64,000 bases of DNA from Pratylenchus scribneri (Eukaryota > Nematoda > Chromadorea > Rhabditida > Pratylenchidae), in assembly GCA_030063045.1 (NCBI GenBank), contig JAQSEB010000013.1, positions 744,001 through 808,000 on the forward strand. Direction: 5' to 3'. The translations under genes and the position numbers were made by a program. Below, in pieces: positions 30,217-44,249 of the stretch. The stretch's first letter is position 1; every line of letters starts with the position of its first letter. The notes below the pieces were generated by a model. The model saw only the letters and a program-made list of their open reading frames with translations, was not told the origin of the DNA and did no database searches.

Positions 30217-33200
30217 GTATTTTATTTGCCCTTTGGGCCTATTAATAAAAAATAAAGATTATATTATATATTTTTAACAAAAAATTGAAAGTATTAAAAT
30301 ATTATTAATTTATAGAAAATTAATAAAAATGATATCCAGATTTATTTTTATACCTTTTTCCGCTAAAATTAGAAAATTTATTCGAAGAAATTATTACGAA
30401 CTTTATAAAAAAATAGATATCTAATAATCGAGAAATGGCAAAAGGACTATGCTTGAAATATGTGAATACAAATATTTTATTTAAATTACTTTTAATTCAT
30501 TTATTTAGATTAGTAACTTAATATTAATAAATGTTGTGACTATAGAAAATTTCTGTAGGATGATTAATATTAATAAAATTCCTATGCAAAAAACAATATG
30601 GCCTTCTTCAAATCCATAGGCCATCAAAAATTATTGTAAATGATATTAATTATTATATAATATATATGTAAATTTTTATTTTTTTCCAAAAGAATAAATA
30701 GAAAAATTATAATAACGAAAATATTTAATCAGAATGCAAAAAGAATATTAGCTTAATTTTTATTGTTAGAAAAGCTAGCAATATAAATATTCTTCAAAAT
30801 TTTAAAAATGAATTTCATTAAAAAGTTTATTGCTTAAAAAATTATATAAATTATTTTGGAACCAAAAAGAGAAGTGGAAATTGAGGTGAACAATTATTTT
30901 TATTATTTAAATAATTTAATATTTATTTCGAAAAAAGGGATCCTTTGAAAAACTCTTTTTATATATTTATTAGTCATCACAATGAAATAAAATAAATTTA
31001 ATTTTATACAACAAAATTTAAAGAAATTTTTCAAAAATACAAAATAAATAAAAAATTTAAAATTTTATTTAAAATAATGATTACAATTTTAAAATTAAAA
31101 AAATTATAAAAATTTAATAGATTGAAAAATTTCATCTATGTAACTTAAAATAAATTAAAAATTATATAAAATTAAAGTTTTAAATCTCTTAAAAACTATA
31201 ATCTGTATGATTACATTAAAAAAGTATTATTAGAAATCCCGCCTGCGAATCCCCATTAAATCAATTTAAATGATGTAAAACAAAGATTTCAGCAAATGAA
31301 CTTTACTGAAGCACAAATTCTTATTGGAATAGTATTCCGTAAATAATAATGTATTTTTTAAATAAAAAATTTAATGATGAAAAAGAAACAGGTATAATCT
31401 AATTGAAATTTTAGAATTTCAAATTTTTAAATTAAAAATTTAATTTAATGCCTAAAATTTCTAAATAATTATTTTATCAATTTTTAATAAATTCAATTTT
31501 ATCAAAATACTTGAATTCTATATAAATTTAATTTATTAAAAATATTTTAATATTAAATTTTACAAAATAATTATAAATTTATTAAAAATTATAAATATAA
31601 TTAAATATTTATTTAAATAATAATCATATGTTAGTTTTTTTATTTAAAAAAAATAAAGAGAAAATTCACTTATTTTATAATTTCAGAGAATATATTAAAA
31701 TAAATGAGTCAAAAATAATAAATAATATTGATTTACATATTTAAATAATTAGATATTGAATGCGACTAATAAAAGATAATTTGTAATTAGGAATTTTAAA
31801 AAAAATGCAAAATTATAATTTGCCCAAGTTTCCCTTTCGATAATAATTTTAATAGAAGAATTACAAAGAAATTGATAAATTATATTAAATTTAACTCTAT
31901 TATTTTTTTAAAATAAAATAATATAATAAATAATTTGATAAAATACAAAAAATTGATTTGAATTTACCTAAAACGAAATTAAAATTTATATAAATTGGAG
32001 CCTAAATAAAAAAAAATAATTTATTTTTAAAAATAAATATTAAGTAACGCAATATCAATTTTTAATTCTAGATATTTTCTTTTATTAATATTTTACTTTT
32101 TCTTTATAATAATTTTTATTTAAGTCTTTCTAAAAAAATACGAAAGAGAAAAAGAATTAGCGAGATATCGCTAAGAAGTCGACGGTAAGAAAATTAAAAA
32201 TAAAATAAACACCAGTGATAATGATCGAACAATTCTTATTACAGATTTAATAAATATAAATTTTTATTTATACCATTTAAATAAATTTTTAATAAAATTA
32301 TGATATAATTAAAAATTATTACCCTTTTTAAATAATCAGAAAAAATATAAAATTATTTTCCTATCCAATTCCTTTCATTTGAGCCATACGCAAATGGCTC
32401 TAGACCATTCGGACGTTAAATTGCAATCAAAATATAAATGGAAATGAAATTTAAATTAAAAATGAATTTTTTTTAATTGAATGAAATAAATTTAAAAAAA
32501 AGAAAAATGAAATTAATTTAAATAAATATAAATATATTATGATTTTTGCATCAAATTTTATTTTTTATAATAAATTAAAGAAAAATTAAATGGATAAAAG
32601 AAATTAGCAATAAAAAAGCAGTAAATCTGCATAATAATTAATTCATAATTATTAAAAAAGGAATATTCAGTAATTAATATAAATGAAAATTAGAAATTCG
32701 TAAAGAAAAAATAGAATATTAAAATTAGAAATTTGAATGAACAAGAAATCCAATGATCTAAATTCATATAATGAATCAACAATAAAACAAAAATTTATTA
32801 AGCTGATTAGAAAATAAAATGAAAAATAAATTTATAGATAAAAGAAAAAATTTAACAATCTATAATGCAGAAAATTTATAAATTGAAAAATAAAAATTTA
32901 CATAAAAATATCGATTATATATAATCAAAAAAAATTTTAAAAAAAGATTATATTATTAATGATTCAAAGATAAATGAGATAATGATTTTTTGAAAATTTG
33001 AATAGATTTAAATGTGAAAATCATTTTATATTACTATCAAATTTAATATCAATAAAAATTGTTTAAAAATTAAATATAAATTATTGTTTACATTTTTTGG
33101 CGCCATAATAAAAATAAAAAATATTATTGAAAAATTAAATTTTTCTTAAATTAGAAAATAAAATTTATAATTGATTACAATTAAAATTGAATTTATCTTT

Positions 33201-33279
33201 AAATTTATTCAATCTATTTTTTAAAGTACATGAATTAATAATTCTTATAAATTAATCTAAAATGAACAGACAAATATTT

Positions 33280-33345
33280 GGCTCAATTAACACCCATCAT
33301 CGACTTGAACGTCGACGGACTCGAGTTTATAATAATAAAAAAACA
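33280..33345 (+). CDS. coding-like island
   Basis: The frame QLTPIIDLNVDGLEFIIIKK ends in TAA. The CATCATCGACTTGAACGTCG stretch is markedly G+C-richer than its surroundings. Family unknown. Confidence 0.25.
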
Positions 33346-35143
33346 ATAATAATAAATTTTTTAAATAATATTATGAAGCAAATCAAATAAATTTATAATA
33401 AAATTTACCGTATATAATTAAAAAAGAAAAAATAATAAATTGTAAACTTTATAATTTGAAGTGCTTAGAGTATACATTTATTATTTTAGAAATTTAAAAT
33501 TAAATTATTATAAAAAGAATTTATAAAAAATTAAAATTTTCAATAATCACCATAGAAAAATTCTGAGAATTTTTAAATTTTATTTTATAAAATGAACGCA
33601 ATGAAATTTTACCGATAAATTTTTAATAATAATTAAATAAAATTATATAAACAATTTTTTAATTTCATAAAACTAGAGTTACAATCATCAGATATCTATA
33701 ATGATTAAATAAAAATTTATATGTAGAATATCAAAGATTATAGAAAAATAAAGTTTTAATTTAAATATTAATTACATTAAAATTAAATAAAATGAAATTT
33801 ACAAAAATTTGTTAGTGCTAAAATTTCATTGACTATCATTCCCACATTCGAATGATTCTATTGGCCTAATCAAAAAAGTAAAAAATTTTGAAAATATATT
33901 TGGTTAAAAAGGAAAAAATTTTTCATTAAAATATCAAAAAATATTTAAAAAATTAATTTTTTTATAGAGAACTTAGGAATAAATTTTTAAAATTAATTTA
34001 TATATTTAATCTCCATAGAAATATTTTAAATATTGGATGAAATGAAATAAATAAGATTAAATAAATATTAAAATATAAATTTAAATAAATTATTTAGAAA
34101 ATATAAAAAAATAAATTAAATATCTTATATAAATTTCAAAAATCTAAAAAATCAAAAATATTAAAATTATATCTAAAAAATATGAGCAAATATTGGTGAA
34201 AATTTTGTCAAATGGATAAATACTTAAAGAATATTAAGAAAACTGGATAAATTTTTACAGTTAAACAAAATGCATAAAATAATAAACACTATTAATATAC
34301 AGTAAAACAAAGAAAATAAATTAAAAATTTATAAATAAAAATATCTATAAAATTTATTATAATGAAAATAATTTTATAAAAAAAAAGAAAATTTAATTAA
34401 GATGATATGAAGGAAAAAAAAGTTAAATATGAAAAAATTTGTTGATTGCATTGATTTTTAAGATATAAAAGCCTACATAATAATACAAAAATTAAATTAA
34501 AAGATCAAATATTTTTATTTAAAAAAGAGTTCTGTCAACAGCAGAAAAAAACGAAATTAAATTTAATTAAATTGAAAGGATTTTAAAAAATTTTATATTT
34601 ACATTTATAAAAATCATAAATAAATATTAAAAATCCAATTTAAATAAATTTAAAAAATTTATAATATATAATTAAAAATGTTTGTATTTTATAATGAATC
34701 ATTTGAAACAGATAATTATATATTTAACTAAAAGATGTTGTCAAATATCGAATTTTATTATCAAAGTTATTTGCTTACATTGGTTACAAAATATTTAATT
34801 AATCATTGCTTTTAAAATTTTTAATCTAAATTTAGCATAAGATTCCATCAAGAAATAAATATCAATTTTTAAAAATCCTGCAAATAAAAGAAAGAAAGAG
34901 AATGTAAAATTTTATCAGAAAATTTATAAAATTAAGAAAAAATTCTTTAATATTTTTATTGCTAAATATTGGTAAGATTTAAGAATAGAAATATATATTG
35001 AAAAGATTTCATAATAAATATTATGATAAAAAAAAAACTCTAAATCCTATAATATAATTATTTGCGAAAAGAAATAGTTGATGAAGAATTTATAATATTG
35101 ATAATATATATGATTGATAATTAAATCGCTTATTCAAATTCAG

Positions 35144-35189
35144 AAGGGTAGCAGCTGGCAGCATCGTTTATTCGCACCGTCTCAAAAAG
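35144..35189 (+). CDS. 46-nt exon-like island with consensus splice sites
   Basis: AAATTCAG acceptor, then KGSSWQHRLFAPSQK, then G and GTGATATG donor. Both borders and the coding composition fit a real micro-exon (phase 1 out). Confidence 0.4.
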
Positions 35190-35404
35190 GTGATATGTTT
35201 ACTTTTTTAATATAATTCATATAATGAATAGATCAAAAAGAAATAAATTTAAAATGATATATAATAAATTTTGAAATAAAATTTAGAGAATAAATTAAAT
35301 TAAGAAAAAACAATTTGATGCCCAAAAATTTCTGAACAAATGATTATGAATAAAAAAATCGAAAAAAATATAATAAAATACTTATTTTAGATTATGTTAA
35401 ATAA

Positions 35405-35705
35405 CTAATTTATTATAAGATATTCAGAAATATATAATCAATTTAAAATTTGATAAAAAATGTAAATTTTCTAATATGATTTAAAAGAAAGAAATAATTA
35501 TTCAGAAAATAAATTTCGGTACATTAACAAATTGGATTTTTAAAAAACTGATATTTATTTATTATAAGATATTCAGAAATATATAATCAATTGAAAATTT
35601 GATAAAAAGTGTAAATTTTCTGATATGAATTAAAAGAAAGAAATAATTATTCGGAAAAAAATTTCGGTACATTAACAAATTGGATTTTTAAAAAACTAAT
35701 ATTTT
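35405..35705. repeat. tandem duplication, period about 149 bp, two diverged copies
   Basis: The unit from TATTATAAGATATTCAGAAA (35411) recurs at 35560 with a few substitutions and small indels, through CGGTACATTAACAAATTGGA and TTTTTAAAAAACT. It is AT-rich and non-coding. Confidence 0.85.
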
Positions 35706-36749
35706 TGTATAAATTGGAGTAAAATATTTTGTTTTTTTCCATATATTAATTATTTTATAAAAGAACTAATTAATATTTTTTTTATTCATACCAGTAGAAA
35801 AGATCATTTTTAATAATAGAAACATCTATAAATAATCGGAATTATTAATTTTTATTTCATTATACTTCTGGTTAACTTAGAAAATTTATATAAATAATTT
35901 GCTATAAAACATATTATCAAAAAATTTTTCTGTAATTTTTTTCTTGAAAAATTCAAAAAAAAATTGTTTAAATGATCGTAGAAATGATCCAAAAAAAAGA
36001 AACATAAAAAATTGAAATTTGAGCTTAATTATTAATTAAATTAAAAAAATAAAAATTTTTAATAATAAATTAATTTATGAATAATCATAAATTACTTTTG
36101 AAATGATAGAATAATCTGTTATTTTTAACACAAATGTTATTTTAAAAATAAATAAAAATATGAGAAACAAAAATAATTCCATCTGAAAATTATATTTATT
36201 AATTTTATAATTTTAATTAATTGAAAGAAATAAAAAATATATTAAATGAGATAAATTAAATTTCTGCTAAGCAAAAAATTTATAAATATAATATATTAAA
36301 TAAACTAGTAAATTATGTTTAAAATATAACATGGTAATTAAATTGCATTATTATAGGGATTGTTTACATAAATAATATTAATATTAAATAAATTATATAA
36401 ATATGTTTTTGAAAAAATTTGTTTTCAAATATTTATATGATATGTATGAATTAATAGGAAATTTTATTTGAAGAAAAACGAATTGGAATTCATGCATCCT
36501 TGATAATTAAATCAAAATTAATATGAACTTGAATTCGAAATTGAAGAAATGAAAAAATATTTTTAAGAAAAAGCGATTGAAAAATTTTCTCCATAAAATG
36601 TTATTAAATTGCAAAAAAAAATATAAAAGGAGAAAAGATTTAAATTATAAATGGTTTATGAATGATATAATTTAATGTAATTGATTTAAATATAAGCAAA
36701 AACATATTTTAATATGGTAAAAAAAAGAAGAAAAAATATAAATTTGCAG

Positions 36750-36809
36750 GAAGCCATAAATTTATTTTGGCTCTGGACTGTCCATGAAATGATAGGAAGC
36801 TCAAGAAAA
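36750..36809 (+). CDS. 60-nt exon-like island
   Basis: TTTGCAG acceptor, EAINLFWLWTVHEMIGSSRK (20 codons, phase 0), then GTGAAAC donor. No family. Confidence 0.4.
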
Positions 36810-37824
36810 GTGAAACATAATGTAAAAAGAAAAATAATTAATTTTTCCAAATAAATTTTAAAAATTTTTGATTAATGATATGATTAAAATCATATTTCCA
36901 TATTAAATATAATAATATCAGATCTTAAATAAATATGTTTGAAATAATTTAATAATAATAAATTTCCTAAAGATTTTATTTTCCTTAAGATTTTATATTG
37001 GCTAGTAAATAAAATAATTTATAAATGATATTTCAATATGAAAATTAAAAGAAATAAAAATCCTATACTTCTATTATAAAAATTTTTTGATTTTATTTTC
37101 TTCATTATAGACATGAATTACATTATATAAAATAAATGCTGATTTATATCCCTTATTTCAAAAATTAATAAATCAATATAAAAATTTTATAATATGAAAA
37201 ATTTTAAAAAAATAATAAATTGTACCATACAAAATTAGATTTTATGAAAAATTTTGAAAATATATTTATAAACTAACTTGAAATTTCTAACTAAATAAAA
37301 AATTCAAAAAAAAGTAATTAAGTTAAATTTATAAAATTCTTATCTATATAAATTATGAAAATTAAAAATTTCATTAAAAAATAAAATAATTATCAAAGGA
37401 TTATATCAAATCATTCATTATTATTAAATACAATTTATAAAAAAATAATTGAATTATGATTTTAATTATAAAAAAATCATCTAGAATATTACTAATTAAA
37501 TCACTTATATATTTATTAAAATGCATTATTTAATAGAAATAGAAACTATTTGCTGAAATAAGGGAAATGATGAATGGACGAATTCGCAAATTTGATATTC
37601 ACAGTAATTATATTAAAATATTTTGTATTATTCTTAATGATAATTATTATATTAAATATATTTATAAACAATAATCATAAAAATATATAAATCCAATAAA
37701 AAATAATAATATATTTAAAAATTTAATAAATTAAATTAAATTTACAAATAAAAAATTTTAAATATATTTTTTTTAAATTTAAAATCCAAATGAAGTAATT
37801 AAGATGCAATCCAGAATCCATCTT

Positions 37825-37920
37825 TTACAATTTCAATCCAGTCATTAATCGTAATTTAACAATTTCCTGAATTCCAGGAATATTCAATTTTTTTCCATTA
37901 TTTGTCAATTTTCCGCACTT
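37825..37920 (-). CDS. minus-strand coding-like island, 31 codons
   Basis: The frame reads KCGKLTNNGKKLNIPGIQEI then VKLRLMTGLKL and TAA; an AATAAG acceptor lies at its start. It looks like a terminal exon of an unknown gene. Confidence 0.35.
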   Translation of the reverse strand, partial: KCGKLTNNGKKLNIPGIQEIVKLRLMTGLKL

Positions 37921-38253
37921 ATTTTTTTAATGTAAATTTTATAGTGTAATTTTGCTAAAGATTTAATTAGGTATCAATTTTCTATAATATATATATATCT
38001 GACAAAAATGAAAATAATTAAACAAAATTGCTTCATCGTTTGCTTATGATAACATTGAAAATTTTTATAATTTATATTCTGAATCTAAAAGTGAAAAGTA
38101 AATAATTTTAGAATTTTAATTTAAAAAAATCTTGTAAATATCTTAATAAAATTTTTAAATTAAAAGAATTATGATTCGAAGAGGCATTCATGTTCAAAAT
38201 AATGATTTCATAATACTAGACATAAAATAAATCAAAATCGTAAGACAAAATAT

Positions 38254-38867
38254 GGTAATATTGTCGTTCGTTCCCCCCCTTTTTTACCAAAAAAAATTTT
38301 TTATTTTATTTTACGCTAAAAACATGAATTTAGGGGTTTTCGATGATGGGGAATACGAATCTGGCATTAGTTTTTCATTAGCTATATTGGCTGAATCGTT
38401 ATCGGTTCACAAACCGGTTTCGAAAAATCGAACTTTGGTATTTTCGGTAATATTATATATCAATCGACGCGTATTTACGAGCTGAACACGAATCTGTCAT
38501 TTGTTTCGCATAAAACACAAAACTAAAAAAGTTATGGCCATTTAAAATTTCATAAGCTATTGATGACCCAAGTGACTAAATTGGCCATAACTTTTTTAGT
38601 TTTGTGTTTTATGCGAAACAAATGACAGATTCGTGTTCAGCTCGTAAATACGCGTCGATTGATATATAATATTACCGAAAATACCAAAGTTCGATTTTTC
38701 GAAACCGGTTTGTGAACCGATAACGATTCAGCCAATATAGCTAATGAAAAACTAATGCCAGATTCGTATTCCCCATCATCGAAAACCCCTAAATTCATGT
38801 TTTTAGCGTAAAATAAAATAAAAAATTTTTTTTGGTAAAAAAGGGGGGAACGAACGACAATATTACC
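38254..38867. mobile_element. 614-bp near-perfect palindrome with 8-bp target duplication
   Basis: The arms 38254-38541 and 38581-38867 are inverted copies differing essentially by one C in a C7/C6 run, with a 39-bp loop. Exact CAAAATAT copies flank it (38246-38253 and 38868-38875). Ends are GGTAATATTGTCGTTCG. Each arm carries the shared core (ATATCAATCGACGCGT, then GAGCTGAACACGAATCTGTC and GTTTCGC). Twin 77-codon ORFs in opposite strands are a consequence of the palindrome. The 8-bp duplication fits hAT, or Merlin because of the GG ends. Confidence 0.92.
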
Positions 38868-40251
38868 CAAAATATATCGTCAAATAGTCTATAAAACTTA
38901 TAGTTAAAAATTCAATCTTTTAAACTAGTTTAAATAAATAAGGATTGATTGAAATAAAAATTTATTTTAAAAAATACAAAGATAAAATTAAATTTCAAGA
39001 AGCAAATACTAAATTAAAAAATTTTTAAAAATAAATAATTTATTTTTATATGGTAATAAATTTTTTGCTAATTTAAAATTTAAAATAAACATGTCTAAAA
39101 CTGAAGAAAATTATGCTAGATGACAAAATATTTAAGGAATTTTATAATTAAATAATATAAAATATAATAAATAATAATAAAATTTTTAATATATATGCTA
39201 TTTGGCGTTTGGCTCAATCATGATTCCCATCCGGCAATTTTCCCCTTTTTATCTAATAATTTTTAAACAATATATAAAATTTTCAAATATAAATATATAT
39301 AAAATTAAATAAAAGTTATAAAATAATTTTTTAAATGAAAAATGTTAGAATTAAGGAATTATAAACGATTTTTCAAATTCTGCTAATGAAAAATAAAATA
39401 AATAAAATGATTAAAATTGAAACAAAATTTGTATAATAAAATAATTTAAGAAAAATCATAACTTTTAGGAAAACATTGTTCGAAATATATGCCGAAGATA
39501 TATTTATCAATCCAGAAATTGATATAATTGAATATTAAAAAGATTATATTAATTAATAATGAAAATATCAAAAATTTTGGAAAAAATTTTAAAATTTATA
39601 AAATATTATAAAGTGTTATTTTTATTTTTAATTGTATCAAAATGTAAATATTTGATTGAAAATATTTAATAATTAAGAAATACGATATGAATTTTGATAG
39701 AAGAAAGTTTATTTAAAAATAACTTGAAGGAAATCGCAAAATGGGTTGATTATTCATTCTGGAAAATATTTTGAAATGAAGAAATCGTAAGCCAATGACG
39801 ATCTAATAATATGAAGAATGAAGACGGAAACATGGCGCAGTCAGAGTTGTAGTAAATGAAAAAATTAATATTAATCAATCAAAAATTTTTGATGCTTATC
39901 TTACTTTTCTATAATCCTAAATGCCCATAATAATTTTTTTTATAAATTCAAATATATATATAGGCAGTTTCTATTAACCTAAAATATATTGAGTGTAGAA
40001 CAAATTATTTTAGAGCAATTCTCAATTCGAAGTACTCCAGAATATCACTTGTAAAAATTTATAAAATTTTTTAAATAAAATAATTGTAAAGAATGTTCTT
40101 TTTACTTTTCCTTTATATTCAATTGAATTAATCGAAATTTTATTTCTCGATTTTATTTTAAAATAAATATAAAAATTTAAACCAAATTGCCAAATTATAT
40201 AAAAATTGCATAATCATATATGATTTTATTATAAATTGTATTTAAAAAAAT

Positions 40252-40350
40252 GCCCCATATCAAGAAGCCCAAACAAAAGTCTTAATGCAATTAAAATATT
40301 TAAATTTTTCTAGCAGAATTTTTCGCAACATTCGGGCACCGGCACCGTAA
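40252..40350 (+). CDS. coding-like island, 32 codons
   Basis: The frame APYQEAQTKVLMQLKYLNFS then RIFRNIRAPAP, TAA. The end CGGGCACCGGCACCG is strik­ingly G+C-rich for this tract. Family unknown. Confidence 0.35.
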   Translation, partial: APYQEAQTKVLMQLKYLNFSSRIFRNIRAPAP

Positions 40351-41950
40351 TCAAAAAAAAAATTCAACGATGAAATGAAAAATTTAAAAATAAAATAAAA
40401 TTGTTTTAATTAATTTGCATATTTGTGTGTATATAAATAAAAATAATAAGATGAAAAATAAAATTTTTAATTCGATTAATTAATAGAATTATAATTGAAT
40501 AATATTTTAAAAAATTTAATAAAGTATATTTACTAAAATAAAATTTAAAATTATTATAAATTAAGGCCAAAAATCATAAATGAATGGATGATAATAATAA
40601 ATAAAAAGATTAATAATACTATTTGTAATTTTTATAAATCTTTTATAAAAATAATCTTAAAATTATTATTTAAATAGCTCATAATGTTAAAAATAGTAAA
40701 AAATTTTAAAATATTTTAATTTCCCTAAGAATTATATCAGGACGGAACAATACAAATTGCGCTTGACGAATAACCATTCGAAACAAGCTATAATGGAATC
40801 AAAAAATTAAATTGTTATAATTTAAATTAATAAAAAATAGAATTTAATTTATTTTAATATAATATCATATAAATTAAATAAAAAATAATATATAATTTAT
40901 TAGAATTACAAATGATTTAAAAAATTTTTTAATAACAAAATATTATTAAAATGAAAAAAATTTATAAAAAAATCTATAACAAAAATAAATATAATTAGAA
41001 AAACATAAATATACTTTGCCAAATATGCATGTGAAGACTATTTGTACTAGGCAAAAATAATTTTAATTCTTAAAATATACCAATTAATAATTTCTGAATG
41101 CATTTGTTGGATTTAAGTTATAGTAATATATGCCATTGTTCTATTAAATAGAATTATTTTTATAGAAGAAAAAAATTTTTTAAAAAAAATTGTTAGTCAT
41201 TGCTATAGCTCTGTGACTTCATTTTTAAAAATATATTTTCTCTTGTTTTGAAAAATGGCAATTTAATAAAAAAAATTTTTTATCTATAAATAAAAATAAA
41301 ATAAAATTTAATTCAAATCAATTAAATAAATTCAGAAAAAACCTAAATTTCATATGAATAAACAATATTATAGAAATAAATTCTATTAGTTAAATGATAT
41401 ATATTTTAATTTCAACCAATTATAGCAATAAATATTATGTAAATAATTGATATAATCGAAATATCAAATATGAACCATAGAAAAATGAAGAAGAAATTAA
41501 ATTTCAGATTGCTCATTCTCACTATAAAAGAAAATTTAAAATAATTGATTTTAATAAAAAAATTTATTAAAAAAATTTTGAAGAATTTCTTATCTTTTAA
41601 AAAATTTTAAATTTTTAAAAAATAAAATTTAAATTCATCAAATTTATAAATATTTATAAGAAAATCCCATAGAAAATACCTTTTATATTTATAAATTTCA
41701 TCTACCAATTATAAAAAATACAGAAAAAAACATTTATTTATAAAATCAAATTATTTTAAATGAAAGGGATATATTTACAAAAAAGATTTAAAAATTTATG
41801 TTCTAAGAAAAATTATCTTTATTAAAAAAGAATATAAAAAGAAAAAAATTGAAATTGTTTCTAAATTAATGAAATAAAAAATATCAAACTAGCTAAAATT
41901 AAATGTAAATTAATTTAAAAAAAATCAAAAACAAAAATTCAAAATCAAAA

Positions 41951-41980
41951 AATGGAGCAAAATTTAAAGGCATTTGCTAT
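41951..41980 (+). CDS. possible first exon
   Basis: ATG frame MEQNLKAFAI followed directly by GTGAGTCGG, a near-consensus donor. No downstream partner could be assigned. Confidence 0.25.
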
Positions 41981-42858
41981 TGTGAGTCGGTGCAATATTT
42001 GATTATCTAATTTCAATAGAATTTTATTTTTTCATCCGATTTTTAATAAATATATTTTAATTTTTTATATTATATATTAATTTTAATATAATCATTTAGA
42101 GAAAGATTCCATCTTGTCAATGTAACAATTTAGAACAAATATAATTAAAGAGCGTTTGCGGAAAATAAAACATAAATTCCTTAGCCAAATAATATTAATT
42201 TTATAATAATTATTTTCATTTTTTAGCGAGCAATAATAAAATATTTCTCAATTATATCAATAAAGGAAAAAATTCGGATAAAAATTTTTAAAATATTTTA
42301 TTAAAATAAATTTAAATATAATTATTTTAAAATTTAAGCAAGCAGAAAAATTATAAAGTAGAAAAATAGATATGAAAAAATTAGAAATCAAAATAATATA
42401 TTGATATATTTAAAAAATTTTTTAATTATTAAAAAAATCAATTGAATGAATAGAAAAATATATAAAAAATTTAAAAAATTAATAATACTACAATTTTTAA
42501 AATAAGAAAAATTAAATTTTCGAAATTTAGAGAGAATTTAACATCATAGTAAGTAAGAATATCAGAAAAATTTGAAGAAGCAAAATAATAGAGATAAATT
42601 AAAATAATGCATTCAACCCTTTCCTCCAAATGAAAATTTGAATTTAAAAATAAGGAATAAAATCATGAAATATACAAAAATTGAATTTTATTTAAAAATT
42701 ATATTTCATTATTTTAATATTTTTAAATATAATTCTATAATATAATAATATTCTTAGGTAATATAAAAAATAAAAATAAATTTATTATATAATATTAAAT
42801 ATTAGTAAGATAAACTGCCTATTAATGTTCAATTTAATCTGAAATTTTTTTTAAAAAG

Positions 42859-42951
42859 AAATATGGCTTTTGTGACAATCATTTCCCATTTGATGAAAGA
42901 TTTGTAGAAATCGACGAAGAATTAAAAATTATTTTGCATCTAAATTTTTAA
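42859..42951 (+). CDS. coding-like island, 30 codons
   Basis: The frame KYGFCDNHFPFDERFVEIDE then ELKIILHLNF and TAA, after an AAAAAG acceptor-like site. Family unknown. Confidence 0.35.
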   Translation, partial: KYGFCDNHFPFDERFVEIDEELKIILHLNF

Positions 42952-43324
42952 AATTTCTTTCTTTTAAAATTTTAAACAGTCAAATGGTGAAATATTAATG
43001 AATTGAATAATTTATTAATTTCTCAAAATAGATAAATTCCCAATATATTTAATTGTATAATATTTACAATTCTAAAACTATAATCAAAGAAATTTATCTA
43101 AAAATATTTATAAAAAAAATATACTCAAAGATATAATTTAAAATTTTTCTAAAATATTTACAGATTCAAAAGTATAAATTAAATTTTGCTTTATGACATA
43201 ATAAAGCGAAATTTTTCGTATAAAATAATTTTTTAAAACAATATAAAATAAATTTTTTTAGAAAATATTTTATGATTTTTTTCCATTTTATAAAAATTCA
43301 TTCATTTTATTCTTCAAATAATCT

Positions 43325-43435
43325 ATGTTGAATGACCCCCCTCCTGCATCCAATTCTTCCTTGATTCAACTCGGAAGAAAAAAGGAAAATAAAAATTTTA
43401 CTCATCGAAAAGAAGTGCAACAAATTGAAAATTAA
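43325..43435 (+). CDS. short ORF, 36 aa
   Basis: ATG frame MLNDPPPASNSSLIQLGRKK then a lysine-rich tail and TAA. The first half (CCCCCCTCCTGCATCC) is far from background composition; the second half is AT-rich, so the real exon may end near AAAAAG at 43383. Confidence 0.3.
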   Translation: MLNDPPPASNSSLIQLGRKKENKNFTHRKEVQQIEN

Positions 43436-44056
43436 CAATTTGTTAAATTATAGTAGAAATAAAAATTTATATTAATATAAAATATAAAAATAAAAGTAAT
43501 TTTAAATATAAGATAATTTTTAATTTGAATAAAAATATATTTTGTTATCTGATTAAAAATTATTTTTTTGACAAATCTCACTATATGTTTTATAATAAAG
43601 AAGAAGTATATTTACGTTTTAATTGAAATAAATGATCAAAACATTTAAAAATAAATATATAATTAATTTTCAATTTAAACTTCTCACATAATATCATCAA
43701 ATAAATTTTAAAATTTAATTTAATTTTTAATGAAAGAGATATTTTTATTGGGTGAAAAAGTGGCTCTCTCAAAAATTAATTACTATTTCCTTATTACATG
43801 CCAAAAGTTAATTTTTTTAAATAGTTTATGATATTTACCAAAGAAATTGTGTACTATTTTCTGAATTTTGGGCTATAGAAGATTATGTATTAATAACTGA
43901 ATTTAAAATTATTTATTAATAATAAAATAAACTATTATTCTTTCTATCATAATCATATTAATTTTAAATTTTATTTTATATTAGAATTAAATAATTATTT
44001 TAATAAGACATTAATATTTGGAATTCTAAATATTTATTAAATCGACATCACAATTA

Positions 44057-44249
44057 ATGGAATCCAGTAATTCATCAACTCTCGTCGGTGGATTAAATCA
44101 AATTCTCCCACCATTGGAACACGATAATGGAGAAATGTAATTTCTATGAAAATTGCAAAAAGAAGGAAGATGCTGCCGAACTATTGAGATATTATAACAA
44201 TAAAAATTTTAATCAAAGCATAAAATTTAATTCACTTGAAAATATATGA
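44057..44249 (+). CDS. two overlapping short ORFs
   Basis: One ATG frame (44057-44140) reads MESSNSSTLVGGLNQILPPL then EHDNGEM and TAA. A second ATG frame (44127-44249) starts inside it and reads MEKCNFYENCKKKEDAAELL then RYYNN. Both look coding, so this could be one exon with a frameshift or two alternative exons. The second frame is also open in the first part apart from one TAA. Family unknown. Confidence 0.35.

Noticed and set aside
38252..38870. Two identical 77-codon ORFs on opposite strands
   Set aside because: They are the two arms of the palindromic element read in mirror; the translation has no motif and composition follows the repeat.
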